From a virus, in IMG/VR virus record IMGVR_UViG_3300027973_000031, positions 47,589 to 111,588 of that record: a stretch of DNA of 64,000 bases. One strand, 5' to 3'. The notes under the pieces were generated by a model. It saw only the letters and a list, made by a program, of their open reading frames with translations. It was not told the DNA's origin and did no database searches. Both the position numbers and the translations under genes were made by a program. Each line of letters begins with the position of its first letter. Within the stretch, counting starts at the first letter, position 1. Positions 9,492 to 18,166 of this stretch are shown piece by piece.

Positions 9492-10646
9492 ATGGCAAAC
9501 GTTAAAAAGAAAGACAAAGATGTTAAGGGAAGAATCTCAATAGATCAAATGAGAGATATTCTCAATAAGAAAGCGGGTAGTATTGTTGCCTACTCGCTAG
9601 AAGAAACAAACCCAACTGATGTTGAAGACTGGATTCCAACTGGTTCTCGTTGGCTTGACTCGATTATCTGTCGAGGAAAGTTGGCTGGTATTCCAATGGG
9701 TAAAATTGTAGAGCTTGCTGGTCTTGAATCTGCTGGTAAAAGCTATATGGCTGCACAAATTGCAGCTAATGCACAGAAGAAAGGAATAGATGTAATTTAC
9801 TTTGACTCTGAATCTGCAATCGCTTCTGACTTTATGGTAAAGGCAGGAGTTGATGTATCAAGACTGCTTTATGTACAAGCACGTTCGGTAGAATTTGTAT
9901 TGGAAACAATTGAAGAATTACTTGCTAACAATCCAAGCAAGATGATGTTTATTTGGGACTCAATCGCATTTACTCCAACTGAGACAGATGTTGAAGGAGA
10001 CTTCGATCCGCAGTCATCAATGGCAGTTAAACCGAGAATTCTATCAAAAGCGTTCTCTAAACTTATTCAGCCTTTGGCAAATAGTGGTAGCACTCTTCTG
10101 TGTCTCAACCAGCTGAAAACAAACATCACCAGAAGCCCGCAAGAGGCTCTCCTAAGCCCGTATTTTACTCCAGGCGGTAAAGCACTGGCTTATGCTTATT
10201 CACTAAGAATTTGGCTAACAGCAAGAAAAGGAAAGGCGAGCTTTCTACTTAATGATGCTGGATTTAGAGTTGGTAATGAAGTCAAAGCTAAGATTGAAAA
10301 GTCTAGATTTGGTACACAAGGTAGAGAGTGTACCTTTAAGATTCTTTGGGGCGGTGATGATGTTGCCGTTCAAGATGAAGAATCGTGGTTTGAAGCGATC
10401 AAGAACTCTGATCAAATCAAGCAGACAGGAGCTTGGTATACACTGGTCTTTGATGATGGTAAAGAAGTTAAATTCCAGACCACAAAGTGGTTGGACATGT
10501 TAAAAGATCAAGCATTTAAGGACCAGATCCTTCGTTTGATGGAGAAAGAGGTCATTCAAAAGTTTGACTCAAGAGAAGGGCACGCAAAGAACTTTTACAA
10601 TATCGATGGTGAAGATGAGTCTGATGTAGATTTTGAGGAAGAATAA
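9492..10646 (+). CDS. uvsX: RecA/UvsX-family recombinase
   Basis: 384 residues. Walker A GLESAGKS at about residues 77-84, Walker B region MMFIWDSIAF, and an LNQLKTN segment typical of the RecA L2 neighbourhood. It ends in an acidic tail (DGEDESDVDFEEE). Family members form filaments on ssDNA and drive strand exchange. It is transcribed from its own hairpin-embedded promoter just downstream of the SSB gene, its usual partner. Confidence 0.9.
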   Translation: MANVKKKDKDVKGRISIDQMRDILNKKAGSIVAYSLEETNPTDVEDWIPTGSRWLDSIICRGKLAGIPMGKIVELAGLESAGKSYMAAQIAANAQKKGIDVIYFDSESAIASDFMVKAGVDVSRLLYVQARSVEFVLETIEELLANNPSKMMFIWDSIAFTPTETDVEGDFDPQSSMAVKPRILSKAFSKLIQPLANSGSTLLCLNQLKTNITRSPQEALLSPYFTPGGKALAYAYSLRIWLTARKGKASFLLNDAGFRVGNEVKAKIEKSRFGTQGRECTFKILWGGDDVAVQDEESWFEAIKNSDQIKQTGAWYTLVFDDGKEVKFQTTKWLDMLKDQAFKDQILRLMEKEVIQKFDSREGHAKNFYNIDGEDESDVDFEEE

Positions 10647-10664
10647 GCTTTTTCTTGCCTAAGT

Positions 10665-10675
10665 GACTATTTATT
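10665..10675 (+). promoter_or_regulatory. Putative late promoter (nACTATTTATT)
   Basis: GACTATTTATT lies 36 bases before the ATG at 10701, just after the uvsX stop. The same element recurs upstream of ten other genes with similar spacing. Confidence 0.6.
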
Positions 10676-10700
10676 TTTAGTTATTCATAGGAGAATAAAG

Positions 10701-11927
10701 ATGTCCCTTAGGCAACAAGTTTTAAACGAAATTAAAAAAATATTAAATGAACAATCTTTTCAAATGCCGGATGATACAACTAATGTAGGTAACAGAATTC
10801 CGTCAGAACATAAAGCGTTTATTAAAAAACTATGGGATACAACACGCCCTTATGATACTAATAACACTCCTTTTTCAAAATTTTTAGCAAGCTTTGATTC
10901 TGCATTAAGGAATGGATCTGACACAGATAATATATACCAAAATTTTATTAAGGATAATCCTTCTACTAAAAATAATCCAAAATTGGTCGGTAATCAACCT
11001 GCAAATTTTTCTTATAGATCTTCGGGAGCCGCTGGAGCTGTTCAAGGTCGCGCATCTCAAGGGACAGGAACTGGTCAAAATAAAAGACCGCAAGCTGTAA
11101 GCGGACCAAAGAAATATTTTGTTTGCAAGATGCCAGCAGAAGTTGAGGCAACAAAAAATTTCCAAAAATCAAAAGGATTAACGCCGGATGGAAAAATTGG
11201 ATCAAGCACCTTTGCAGAACTAGTCCTAGATCCAACAATTAAATCTGGTGGAGTTGATTTTGCATCAAAAGGAATTAAGTTACCAGAATTAATTGGCAAC
11301 AAAGATCCCAAGATGAAAGAAACTTATCAAAGATCTGTTTGTGAGGCCTTAGCTAAAACAGGCGCAGCATGGATTAGCGGAGCAAAATTAGATACAAAGA
11401 GTGGTCAAAAAATAGATCCAACAAATAAATATGGATCAACAGTTGATAAGTTAAAATGCCCATCATTTATTAAGCCAACTGGTCCTTATACATTTGAAGA
11501 AATTCAACAATATGTTCCAAATTATTTACAATCATCACAGCAAGGAGATGATAGTCTAATTTTTGCTGTTGCAAATGCTGTATCTCAAGCAACAAAAAGA
11601 AGTACTTCTATAGGCTGTGAGGAAGTCGTACAGTTTATTCAAGGAGCTATTAAAACAAAAGGTAGATCAGTTCCTGGTTTATCTAGTGTCCAAACACAAG
11701 GACAAGAAGATAAATCCAACGAGATGGATAAATTGAACGCAGCGAGAGCGTATGCTTCAAAAGGAATCACTCCAGATAAGATTGGAGATCCAGAAGTTGT
11801 TCAAGTTGGTAAAAAATACGGAGTATTTAAAGAATCTAAAAACTGGATAACTAAAACAAGAGAAGGATCTTCATCTAGCTTGTTTGAGAGATTGGTTCAA
11901 GACGTTTCAAAAAAGAAAGTTCTATAA
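10701..11927 (+). CDS. Virion-like protein with peptidoglycan-binding domain
   Basis: 408 residues. The start is a short amphipathic helix ending in Glu (LRQQVLNEIKKILNEQ) shared with several other proteins here. Residues about 140-175 match the PG_binding_1 fold (VEATKNFQKSKGLTPDGKIG then FAELV). The middle is Gly/Gln/Ser-rich linker. It lies behind a putative late promoter, so it is probably a virion component that docks to host peptidoglycan. No catalytic residues of an amidase or lysozyme are seen. The C terminus again has a LFERLVQDV helix. Confidence 0.55.
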   Translation: MSLRQQVLNEIKKILNEQSFQMPDDTTNVGNRIPSEHKAFIKKLWDTTRPYDTNNTPFSKFLASFDSALRNGSDTDNIYQNFIKDNPSTKNNPKLVGNQPANFSYRSSGAAGAVQGRASQGTGTGQNKRPQAVSGPKKYFVCKMPAEVEATKNFQKSKGLTPDGKIGSSTFAELVLDPTIKSGGVDFASKGIKLPELIGNKDPKMKETYQRSVCEALAKTGAAWISGAKLDTKSGQKIDPTNKYGSTVDKLKCPSFIKPTGPYTFEEIQQYVPNYLQSSQQGDDSLIFAVANAVSQATKRSTSIGCEEVVQFIQGAIKTKGRSVPGLSSVQTQGQEDKSNEMDKLNAARAYASKGITPDKIGDPEVVQVGKKYGVFKESKNWITKTREGSSSSLFERLVQDVSKKKVL

Positions 11928-11937
11928 TTAATTGTCC

Positions 11938-11985
11938 TTGACATGAAACCCAAGGTTGAGCTACACTGGTTCAACCTTGGGTTTT
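11938..11985 (+). promoter_or_regulatory. Hairpin-embedded promoter / terminator
   Basis: TTGACA at 11938-11943, TACACT at 11962-11967. A 14-bp perfect inverted repeat (11946-11959 with 11971-11984) has the -10 in its 11-base loop and ends in GGGTTTTCT, so readthrough RNA forms an intrinsic terminator. The next ribosome binding site (AGGAG, 11991-11995) lies outside it. Confidence 0.85.
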
Positions 11986-12001
11986 CTATTAGGAGATCAT
12001 T

Positions 12002-12286
12002 ATGAATCAAGAATTTGATAATACAAAAAAACAACTTGAACAACTTGGAAACATAAAAGTTGTTGAAATCAAAGATAATGAAGATGGTAGTGCGAATGTT
12101 GTATTTGATGTTGATCAGAGATTTATAAAAAATTATAACCAGCTATTTCATTTAGCAGAATGGGATCAAAGTCATTTTGAGGGAACCCTCATTAAAGCAA
12201 TGCAAGATCTTGTTGATAAACAAGAAAAAAAGAAACAACAAGACCCTGATTTTCTGTGGTCACAACCAAAGGATAACAATGAGTAA
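12002..12286 (+). CDS. Small protein of unknown function before FEN gene
   Basis: 94 residues, not recognised. Acidic/basic mixed, no Cys, helix-rich with KQLEQLGNIKVVEIKDN at the start and a Lys/Gln-rich end. It starts from its own promoter at 11938 and overlaps the FEN gene by 8 bases, so the two are translationally coupled and it may belong to the replication group. Confidence 0.6.
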   Translation: MNQEFDNTKKQLEQLGNIKVVEIKDNEDGSANVVFDVDQRFIKNYNQLFHLAEWDQSHFEGTLIKAMQDLVDKQEKKKQQDPDFLWSQPKDNNE

Positions 12287-13250
12287 TGTATTAATAATTG
12301 ACGGGTTAAACCTGTTCTTTCGTGCGTATATGATGGACCCTTCACTCGGACCCAATGGACAACCGACTGGAGGCATCAAGGGTACATTTAAAATAATGCA
12401 GAAACTTATTAGGGAGAATAATCCTGATAAGATCTATTTCTGCTGGGATGGTCCTAAATCTGCAATCCGTAGACGAGCAGTAAACAGCAACTATAAAGAA
12501 GGTCGCAAGCCAGTTAGGCTTAATCGAAACTTTGGCAACCTAACAGAAGATGAAGAGAAGAAGAATAAGTATTGGCAGTATGGTAGAGTGGTTGAATATC
12601 TAAACGAGATGCCTGTTGCACAAATCTATCTCGATTTTGTCGAAGCAGATGACGCTATTTCTGTTCTGTGCAGAGAACTGCCAACAGATAAAAAGACAAT
12701 TATCTCTAACGACAAGGACTTTTTGCAGCTTCTTGATCCAACAACGCTGCTATATCGTCCTTGTAAAGAAGAATATTATGACGTGGAGAAAGTAGTAAAT
12801 GAGTTTGATATTCACCCCACAAACTTTGCCCTTGCAAGAGCCGTCGTTGGTGATTCTTCTGACAACCTACCTGGTGCTAAGGGTGTTGGACTAAAAACAA
12901 TGGCAAAGAAGTTCCCTCAGCTTAAAGAAGAAAAATCTGTGATGTTGACAGAAATCTTCGATGCGTGCAAGAATGAGTCCAAGCCATTAAAGATTCACGA
13001 ATCAATTTTGGAATCAGAGAAACTTATTAAAGACAATTATGATATGATGCAGCTTTATGCTCCCTCACTTTCTATTGATGTGAGAGAGAAAATTCGCGGC
13101 ATCATTGATGAGTATCCTGTTGGGTTCAACAAAACAAACATTCGTATGATGATGATGCAGGATGGAACTGGTAATTTCTCTTGGACAGAATTATTCGCAG
13201 ATCTAAATATGATTTCAATAACATCGAAGGTAAAGAATGAGCAACAATAA
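12279..13250 (+). CDS. FEN-type 5'-3' exonuclease (RNase H-like, T4 rnh/T5 family)
   Basis: 323 residues from ATG 12279, inside the end of the previous gene; a longer frame from 12177 lacks a better start. Metal-binding acidic motifs are visible: LIIDGLNLFFRAY at the N terminus, FCWDGP, DFVEADDAISV, ISNDKDFLQLLDP, and the helix-3-turn VVGDSSDNLPGAKGVGLKTM. Such enzymes remove RNA primers and flaps; here it would complement the family A polymerase, which lacks this domain. The stop overlaps the helicase start by 14 bases. Confidence 0.88.
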   Translation: MSNVLIIDGLNLFFRAYMMDPSLGPNGQPTGGIKGTFKIMQKLIRENNPDKIYFCWDGPKSAIRRRAVNSNYKEGRKPVRLNRNFGNLTEDEEKKNKYWQYGRVVEYLNEMPVAQIYLDFVEADDAISVLCRELPTDKKTIISNDKDFLQLLDPTTLLYRPCKEEYYDVEKVVNEFDIHPTNFALARAVVGDSSDNLPGAKGVGLKTMAKKFPQLKEEKSVMLTEIFDACKNESKPLKIHESILESEKLIKDNYDMMQLYAPSLSIDVREKIRGIIDEYPVGFNKTNIRMMMMQDGTGNFSWTELFADLNMISITSKVKNEQQ

Positions 13251-14601
13251 TCAATTAGACTTCTCAAAGTTTGGTAAATCTTTCCAAGAGAAACTCGCAC
13301 AATTGATGTTTTCAGATCGGCAGTTTGCTGATCAATTAAGAGAAGTTCTTGATTTAAACTTCTTTGAGTTAAAATATTTGCAAAGCTTCTGCAAGAAGCT
13401 ATTTGATTACAGAGATAAGTATGACATGTATCCGTCAGCCAACATCATGTCCACAATCTTGCGGACAGAGTTGGAAGACGACAACGATGCATTAAACAAG
13501 CAAGTAAGAGATTACTTTGCGAGAATCACAGCATCACCAGAAATTGACGACGAAGATTATATCAAGGATACTTCTCTTGATTTCTGTCGTCGTCAAAAAA
13601 TCAAAGAAGCCCTTGTCAAGAGTGCTGGACTTATGAACAAGTCGAATACTCTTGATGAGATTGGCGTTATTGTAACTTCTGCGCTTAAACTCGGAACTGA
13701 TAATAATTATGGTTATGACTATAAGCTCGATTTCGAAAAAAGATTTATGCTTAAAGAACGCAACCCTGTCTCTACTGGCTGGAATCGTGTTGATGGTATT
13801 ACACAAGGTGGACTCGGAAGAGGAGAGCTTGGTGTTGTTATTGCTCCAACTGGTGCTGGCAAGTCTATGGCCTTGGTTCATCTTGGAGCTATGGCAGTTA
13901 AGGCTGGCTTGCAAGTCGTTCATTATACTCTTGAACTCTCCGATACAGTTGTCGCAAGTCGTTATGACTCGTGTTTAACTGGTGTTCCTCTAACTGGTCT
14001 TATGGATCAGAAAGAGTATATTCTTGATGAAGTTAAGAATGTCAAGGGTAAGCTAATCATCAAAGAATACCCAACAAAATCAGCAAGTACTTCTGTAATC
14101 AAGAATCACTTAAAGAGAGTTGTATCATCTGGTCAAAAGGTAGATATGATTATTGTTGACTATGGCGACTTGCTTAATCCAACTGTACGTTACAAAGAAA
14201 AGAGAACAGAGCTGGAAACTATCTACGAAGAGCTGCGTGCAATTGCAATGGAATTTATTTGTCCTGTGTGGACTGCTTCTCAGACTAATCGCTCTGGCTT
14301 AAATGCTGAAGTTGTTACGATGGAATCAATCTCAGAAGCATTCAATAAGTGTTTCGTAGCTGACTTTATTTTCTCAGTTTCAAGAACTGTAGATGATAAG
14401 AAAACCAATTCAGGTCGTATCTTTATTGCTAAGAATCGTAATGGCCCAGACGGAATTGTAATGCCACTTTACATGGATACATCTGTCGTAAAGATGGAAG
14501 TTCTAGAAGATATAAAGGAAGAGGAAGTGACAGAAACAAAAAGTAAGAAGCCAAGAAATAAGAAGCAAGAAATTTTTGAGAAGTTTAGGACTCCAAAGTA
14601 A
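13237..14601 (+). CDS. DnaB/gp41-type replicative helicase
   Basis: 454 residues. An N-terminal helical domain is followed by a RecA-like core: Walker A IAPTGAGKS, then HYTLELSD, Walker B MIIVDYGDLL, and QTNRSGL near the arginine-finger region. The arrangement GGLGRGELGVV before Walker A is typical of DnaB and T4 gp41. It unwinds DNA at the fork. No primase domain is fused, and I see no separate primase in the window. Confidence 0.88.
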   Translation: MSNNNQLDFSKFGKSFQEKLAQLMFSDRQFADQLREVLDLNFFELKYLQSFCKKLFDYRDKYDMYPSANIMSTILRTELEDDNDALNKQVRDYFARITASPEIDDEDYIKDTSLDFCRRQKIKEALVKSAGLMNKSNTLDEIGVIVTSALKLGTDNNYGYDYKLDFEKRFMLKERNPVSTGWNRVDGITQGGLGRGELGVVIAPTGAGKSMALVHLGAMAVKAGLQVVHYTLELSDTVVASRYDSCLTGVPLTGLMDQKEYILDEVKNVKGKLIIKEYPTKSASTSVIKNHLKRVVSSGQKVDMIIVDYGDLLNPTVRYKEKRTELETIYEELRAIAMEFICPVWTASQTNRSGLNAEVVTMESISEAFNKCFVADFIFSVSRTVDDKKTNSGRIFIAKNRNGPDGIVMPLYMDTSVVKMEVLEDIKEEEVTETKSKKPRNKKQEIFEKFRTPK

Positions 14602-14606
14602 TTAAT

Positions 14607-14620
14607 GACTATTTATTAGT
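14607..14620 (+). promoter_or_regulatory. Putative late promoter (GACTATTTATTAGT)
   Basis: The element lies 31 bases before ATG 14638 and right after the helicase stop; GAGGAG follows as ribosome binding site. Confidence 0.6.
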
Positions 14621-14637
14621 ACATTGAGGAGATTCAA

Positions 14638-15402
14638 ATGGGCACAGAGTTTTTAAGAAAAATTATTTTAGAAGAATTACAAAAAGTATTAAAAGAGCAA
14701 GCCGCAGTTGCCGATACTAGAGGTAATGTACAAAGTCTTGGTGGACCGCTAAATATTGGCGGTAGAGCAAAGCCAGCAACAGATACAGTAGCTGACATAG
14801 CGGCTGGAAAAAATCTTGGCGGTCTTGCAAACATAATAAATCAAGCTTCTGAGACACCGGAACAAAGAAAAGCTGCCGTATTAAAATTACAATCTAAATT
14901 AGCTCAAGTTGGTTTTTTAGATAAAAAAGATGTAATTGGAATATTTGGTCCAAAAACTACGGCTGCTATTAATGCTTATTTAGGAGCATCTGGATCTGGC
15001 GCATTGAATCTTAATGATATTAAGAAAATGCCACTAACAGATATCAATACAATGGTTGCGGCATTAAATGCTGGTAATAAGCAAGATATGCAAAAACTTG
15101 TAGCCAAGTATCGTGCAGGCATGGCAGCAGATCCCGCAGCAAAAGCACTTGCTGCTGCAAACGCTAGAGATCAGGCTCGTCAATCAGCACAACCTGCAGA
15201 GCCAACAGCAAAACCAAGCAGCACAGGAGTTACAGCTCCGGTACAAAAGCCAACGGTAGGAACAAAAAGTTTTGGTGTAAGAAAAGCTGAGGATGTAAAG
15301 GATTTAGGCAAGAAAAAAGAAGAAGAAGCCCCTAACCCTAAACTTGGTGGACTAGAAGAATCAATAGCAAGAGAAGTTAAAAAGTTATTGAGAAATATCT
15401 AG
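14638..15402 (+). CDS. Virion-like protein with peptidoglycan-binding domain and Ala/Pro linker
   Basis: 254 residues. It opens with an amphipathic helix (FLRKIILEELQKVLKEQ) and closes with a similar one (LEESIAREVKKLLRNI). Residues about 80-115 look like PG_binding_1 (VLKLQSKLAQVGFLDKKDVI, then FGPKTTAAINAYLG). The rest is an Ala/Lys/Pro/Gln linker. It is preceded by a late-promoter element. Probably a virion protein, related in layout to the gene at 10701. Confidence 0.55.
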   Translation: MGTEFLRKIILEELQKVLKEQAAVADTRGNVQSLGGPLNIGGRAKPATDTVADIAAGKNLGGLANIINQASETPEQRKAAVLKLQSKLAQVGFLDKKDVIGIFGPKTTAAINAYLGASGSGALNLNDIKKMPLTDINTMVAALNAGNKQDMQKLVAKYRAGMAADPAAKALAAANARDQARQSAQPAEPTAKPSSTGVTAPVQKPTVGTKSFGVRKAEDVKDLGKKKEEEAPNPKLGGLEESIAREVKKLLRNI

Positions 15403-15406
15403 ACAC

Positions 15407-15435
15407 TTTACAAACAACTGACAACCTGTTATACT
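15407..15435 (+). promoter_or_regulatory. Sigma70-type promoter before nrdJ
   Basis: TTTACA at 15407-15412 and TATACT at 15430-15435, 17 bp apart, 29 bases before the reductase start codon. No convincing surrounding inverted repeat. Confidence 0.6.
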
Positions 15436-15463
15436 TACCCGACACTACACAATAGAGGTCTTA

Positions 15464-17320
15464 ATGGATGTTTCACAAAAAATTCTAAGCGATATTACTC
15501 ATCACATGAAATATGCTCGCTTTATGAAAGATGAGTTTAGAAGAGAACAATACGAAGATACAGTTAAAAGAAATATGGAGATGCATATTAAAAAGCATCC
15601 GCAATTAGAACAAGAAATTAGAGCAGCATATCAGTTTGTATTTGATCGCAAAGTTCTCCCCTCAATGAGATCAATGCAATTTGGTGGTAGAGCAATTGAT
15701 GTTAATCCAACAAGAATCTTTAACTGCTCATTCGTAGCAGTTGATGACGTAAGAGCATTTAATGAAATCATGTTCCTCCTTCTTGGCGGAACAGGCGTTG
15801 GCTATTCAGTTCAAAAGCATCACGTTGAGAAACTACCAGAGCTTCGCAAGCCAAACTCCAAGAGAACTCGTCGTTTCTTAGTAGGCGATAGCATTGAAGG
15901 ATGGGCAGATTCAATCAAAGCATTAATGAGGTCTTACTTTGAAGGTGGATCGAAAGTAATCTTTGACTTCAGCGATATTCGTCCAAAGGGTGCTCGCCTT
16001 GTAACTGCCGGTGGTAAAGCTCCTGGTCCGCAACCTCTTAAAGAATGTTTAATTAAAGTAGAAGGTATTCTGGAGGCTAAAGAAGATGGAGATAAACTAC
16101 AGCCGATTGAAGTTCACGACATTATCTGCCATATCGCAGATGCCGTATTGGCAGGTGGAATTAGACGTTCTGCTCTTATCGCTCTGTTTAGCGCAGATGA
16201 CGATGAAATGATTTCAGCCAAGTCAGGTGCTTGGTGGGAATCACAACCTCAACGCGGTAGAGCGAATAACTCTGCTGTGATTTTACGCCATAGAGTTACG
16301 AAAGAATACTTCTTAGATCTATGGGAGAGGATTAAGTCCTCTGGTGCAGGTGAACCAGGAATTTTCTTTACTAATGATAAGGAATGGGGAACTAATCCAT
16401 GCGCAGAAATTGCTTTGCGCAGTAATCAGTTCTGTAATTTATGTGAGGTCAACGTAAGCGACCTAGAGGATCAAGAGGATTATGAGGCAAGAGTTAAGGC
16501 AGCAGCGTTTGTAGGTACTCTACAAGCATCTTACACTGACTTCCATTATCTTCGTGATGTATGGCGTCGTACAACAGAGAAAGAAGCTCTATTAGGCATC
16601 GGAATGACAGGTATTGCTTCTAACAAAGTTCAGAAGCTAGACATGGAAAAAGCAGCAAAGGTTGCCGTTGAAGAGAATAAGAGAGTTGCCAATCTAATTG
16701 GAGTTAATCCGGCTGCAAGAGTTACAACAGTTAAGCCATCAGGCACAACAAGCTTAATCCTTGGAACCTCTAGTGGTGTTCATGCTTGGCATAACGATTA
16801 TTACATTCGTAGAATTCGTGTTGGTAAGAATGAAGCAATCTACAAATATCTTGTCCAAAATCATCCTGAACTTGTTGAAGATGAATACTTCCGTCCACAT
16901 GACACAGCAGTAATCTCTGTGCCACAGAAGGCTCCAGAAGGTGCCACCATGCGAACGGAAACAGCCCTAGAAATGCTTGAAAGAGTTAAGGACATTCATG
17001 GTCGCTGGGTAAAACCAGGACACATTAAAGGTCAAAATACTCACAATGTTTCTGCAACGGTTTCAGTTCGTCAAGAAGAGTGGCAAGAAGTTGGTGAATG
17101 GATGTGGGAGAATAGAGATTCTTATACAGGTCTAAGTGTTCTTCCTTACGATGGTGGTAGTTATAAGCAAGCTCCATTTGAAGATTGTGATAAAGAAACC
17201 TTTGATAGATTATTTGAATCACTCAAAAACGTTGATTTATCTCAGATTTTTGAGACAGATGATGAAACCAACCTGCAAGCAGAATTAGCTTGTGCTGGTG
17301 GCGCTTGCGAAATTAAATAA
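15464..17320 (+). CDS. nrdJ: Adenosylcobalamin-dependent class II ribonucleotide reductase
   Basis: 618 residues, the size of monomeric class II enzymes. Motifs: FNCSFVAVDD (N-terminal active-site Cys), GGTGVGYS, NPCAEIALRSNQFCNLCEVNVS (radical and active-site region), VKPSGTTSLILGTSSGVHAWH, and a C-terminal Cys pair ACAGGACEIK for re-reduction. It makes deoxyribonucleotides with coenzyme B12 and needs no separate small subunit, so it works without oxygen. It has its own promoter. The thioredoxin-like protein at 34238 is a candidate reductant. Confidence 0.88.
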   Translation: MDVSQKILSDITHHMKYARFMKDEFRREQYEDTVKRNMEMHIKKHPQLEQEIRAAYQFVFDRKVLPSMRSMQFGGRAIDVNPTRIFNCSFVAVDDVRAFNEIMFLLLGGTGVGYSVQKHHVEKLPELRKPNSKRTRRFLVGDSIEGWADSIKALMRSYFEGGSKVIFDFSDIRPKGARLVTAGGKAPGPQPLKECLIKVEGILEAKEDGDKLQPIEVHDIICHIADAVLAGGIRRSALIALFSADDDEMISAKSGAWWESQPQRGRANNSAVILRHRVTKEYFLDLWERIKSSGAGEPGIFFTNDKEWGTNPCAEIALRSNQFCNLCEVNVSDLEDQEDYEARVKAAAFVGTLQASYTDFHYLRDVWRRTTEKEALLGIGMTGIASNKVQKLDMEKAAKVAVEENKRVANLIGVNPAARVTTVKPSGTTSLILGTSSGVHAWHNDYYIRRIRVGKNEAIYKYLVQNHPELVEDEYFRPHDTAVISVPQKAPEGATMRTETALEMLERVKDIHGRWVKPGHIKGQNTHNVSATVSVRQEEWQEVGEWMWENRDSYTGLSVLPYDGGSYKQAPFEDCDKETFDRLFESLKNVDLSQIFETDDETNLQAELACAGGACEIK

Positions 17321-17330
17321 CTATTTATTG
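17319..17330 (+). promoter_or_regulatory. Putative late promoter (AACTATTTATTG)
   Basis: It overlaps the nrdJ stop and lies 33 bases before ATG 17352. Confidence 0.55.
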
Positions 17331-17351
17331 TGTAAAGGAAGGAGTCTATAA

Positions 17352-17582
17352 ATGAGTATTAGCGATATTGTAGCCGTAGCGGCATTCCTAATAACCCTCG
17401 TCGGAACAAGTTGGAAGCTACATTCAGATATTTCATCTATCAAGGTTAATCTGCAGACAGAAATTTCATCTATAAAGGTTATCCTTGAAAGGCTCCTTAC
17501 TAAGTTTGAAGAAGTTGATAAACTAGAAAAAAGAATTGATAGATTAGAAAAAAAAGTATTTCATCTTAACGACAGTCAATAA
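17352..17582 (+). CDS. Small membrane-anchored coiled-coil protein
   Basis: 76 residues. One N-terminal membrane helix (IVAVAAFLITLVGTSW) is followed by two near-identical short repeats (DISSIKVNLQ / EISSIKVILE) and a heptad coiled coil (KFEEVDKLEKRIDRLEKKV). It lies behind a late-promoter element. The layout would suit a lysis accessory or a membrane-linked virion protein, but nothing decides this. Confidence 0.6.
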   Translation: MSISDIVAVAAFLITLVGTSWKLHSDISSIKVNLQTEISSIKVILERLLTKFEEVDKLEKRIDRLEKKVFHLNDSQ

Positions 17583-17588
17583 ACCAGG

Positions 17589-17640
17589 TTGACAAGTTAA
17601 ACCTACCGGGCTACAATGTCTCAACGTTGTAGCCCTTCTT
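17589..17640 (+). promoter_or_regulatory. Hairpin-embedded promoter / terminator
   Basis: TTGACA at 17589-17594 and TACAAT at 17612-17617 (17 bp). A 9-bp inverted repeat GGGCTACAA (17608-17616) / TTGTAGCCC (17627-17635), followed by TTCTT, overlaps the -10. Readthrough RNA forms the hairpin; RNA started at about 17624 does not. Confidence 0.75.
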
Positions 17641-17663
17641 ATTTACGGGGCAGAGAGGAAAAA

Positions 17664-17906
17664 ATGAGCGAGAAATCAAAAGAAGAACGGATTGTTGATT
17701 ATGTTATGTCTGTCGCTGCACTTGATGATGCAATGAAGCCGTACAAAGAGCAGAAAGCAGAATTGCGTAAATCTTACTTGGAGAATAAGTGGCTTACCAA
17801 GGAAGAGATTAAGACTGCACTTAAAGCCTATCGTCTTCGTAAAGATAAGACAGATATTGATTCACTAAATGAAATGTTTGACATGATGCCGTCAGAGGAG
17901 GACTAA
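17664..17906 (+). CDS. Small conserved-looking phage protein, unknown function
   Basis: 80 residues from ATG 17664, which has GAGAGG before it; an upstream in-frame ATG lies inside the promoter hairpin and would not be on the mRNA. Charged and helical, with MKPYKEQKAELRKSYLENKW and KAYRLRKDKTDIDSLNEMFD. Its stop overlaps the next start (TAATG). Not recognised. Confidence 0.6.
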   Translation: MSEKSKEERIVDYVMSVAALDDAMKPYKEQKAELRKSYLENKWLTKEEIKTALKAYRLRKDKTDIDSLNEMFDMMPSEED

Positions 17907-18166
17907 TGGAGTTTACACCAGCAGAAGGATACATTTATATTAAAACATTGCAAGAAGAAGAAGTTAATGGCAACTTTGCTTGGGCAAAAACAAGTGGAGA
18001 TTTAACCGCTGTAAAAGTTCTTGCAAGTGATCCGAAGACAAAGACATATGTAAGTGGCGATACTGTAATCGTCATTTCTACAATGATTCAAGAGTTTGAA
18101 TACAAGAAGAACAAGTTTAAAATCTGTCCATCAACGGCAGTAATCGGCCAAATTCACGAGGAATAA
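17906..18166 (+). CDS. GroES-like co-chaperonin
   Basis: 86 residues. The pattern fits a minimal GroES/gp31 barrel: N-terminal EGYIYIKTLQEEE, a loop with gap, LTAVKVLASDP, then VSGDTVIVIS, and a final strand CPSTAVIGQI (compare the ES.VLGVI ending of phage GroES-like proteins). Such proteins cap GroEL and adapt it to capsid folding. A GroEL gene is at 37811. Length is shorter than E. coli GroES (97), and the mobile loop is not clearly visible, so this is probable rather than certain. Confidence 0.6.
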   Translation: MEFTPAEGYIYIKTLQEEEVNGNFAWAKTSGDLTAVKVLASDPKTKTYVSGDTVIVISTMIQEFEYKKNKFKICPSTAVIGQIHEE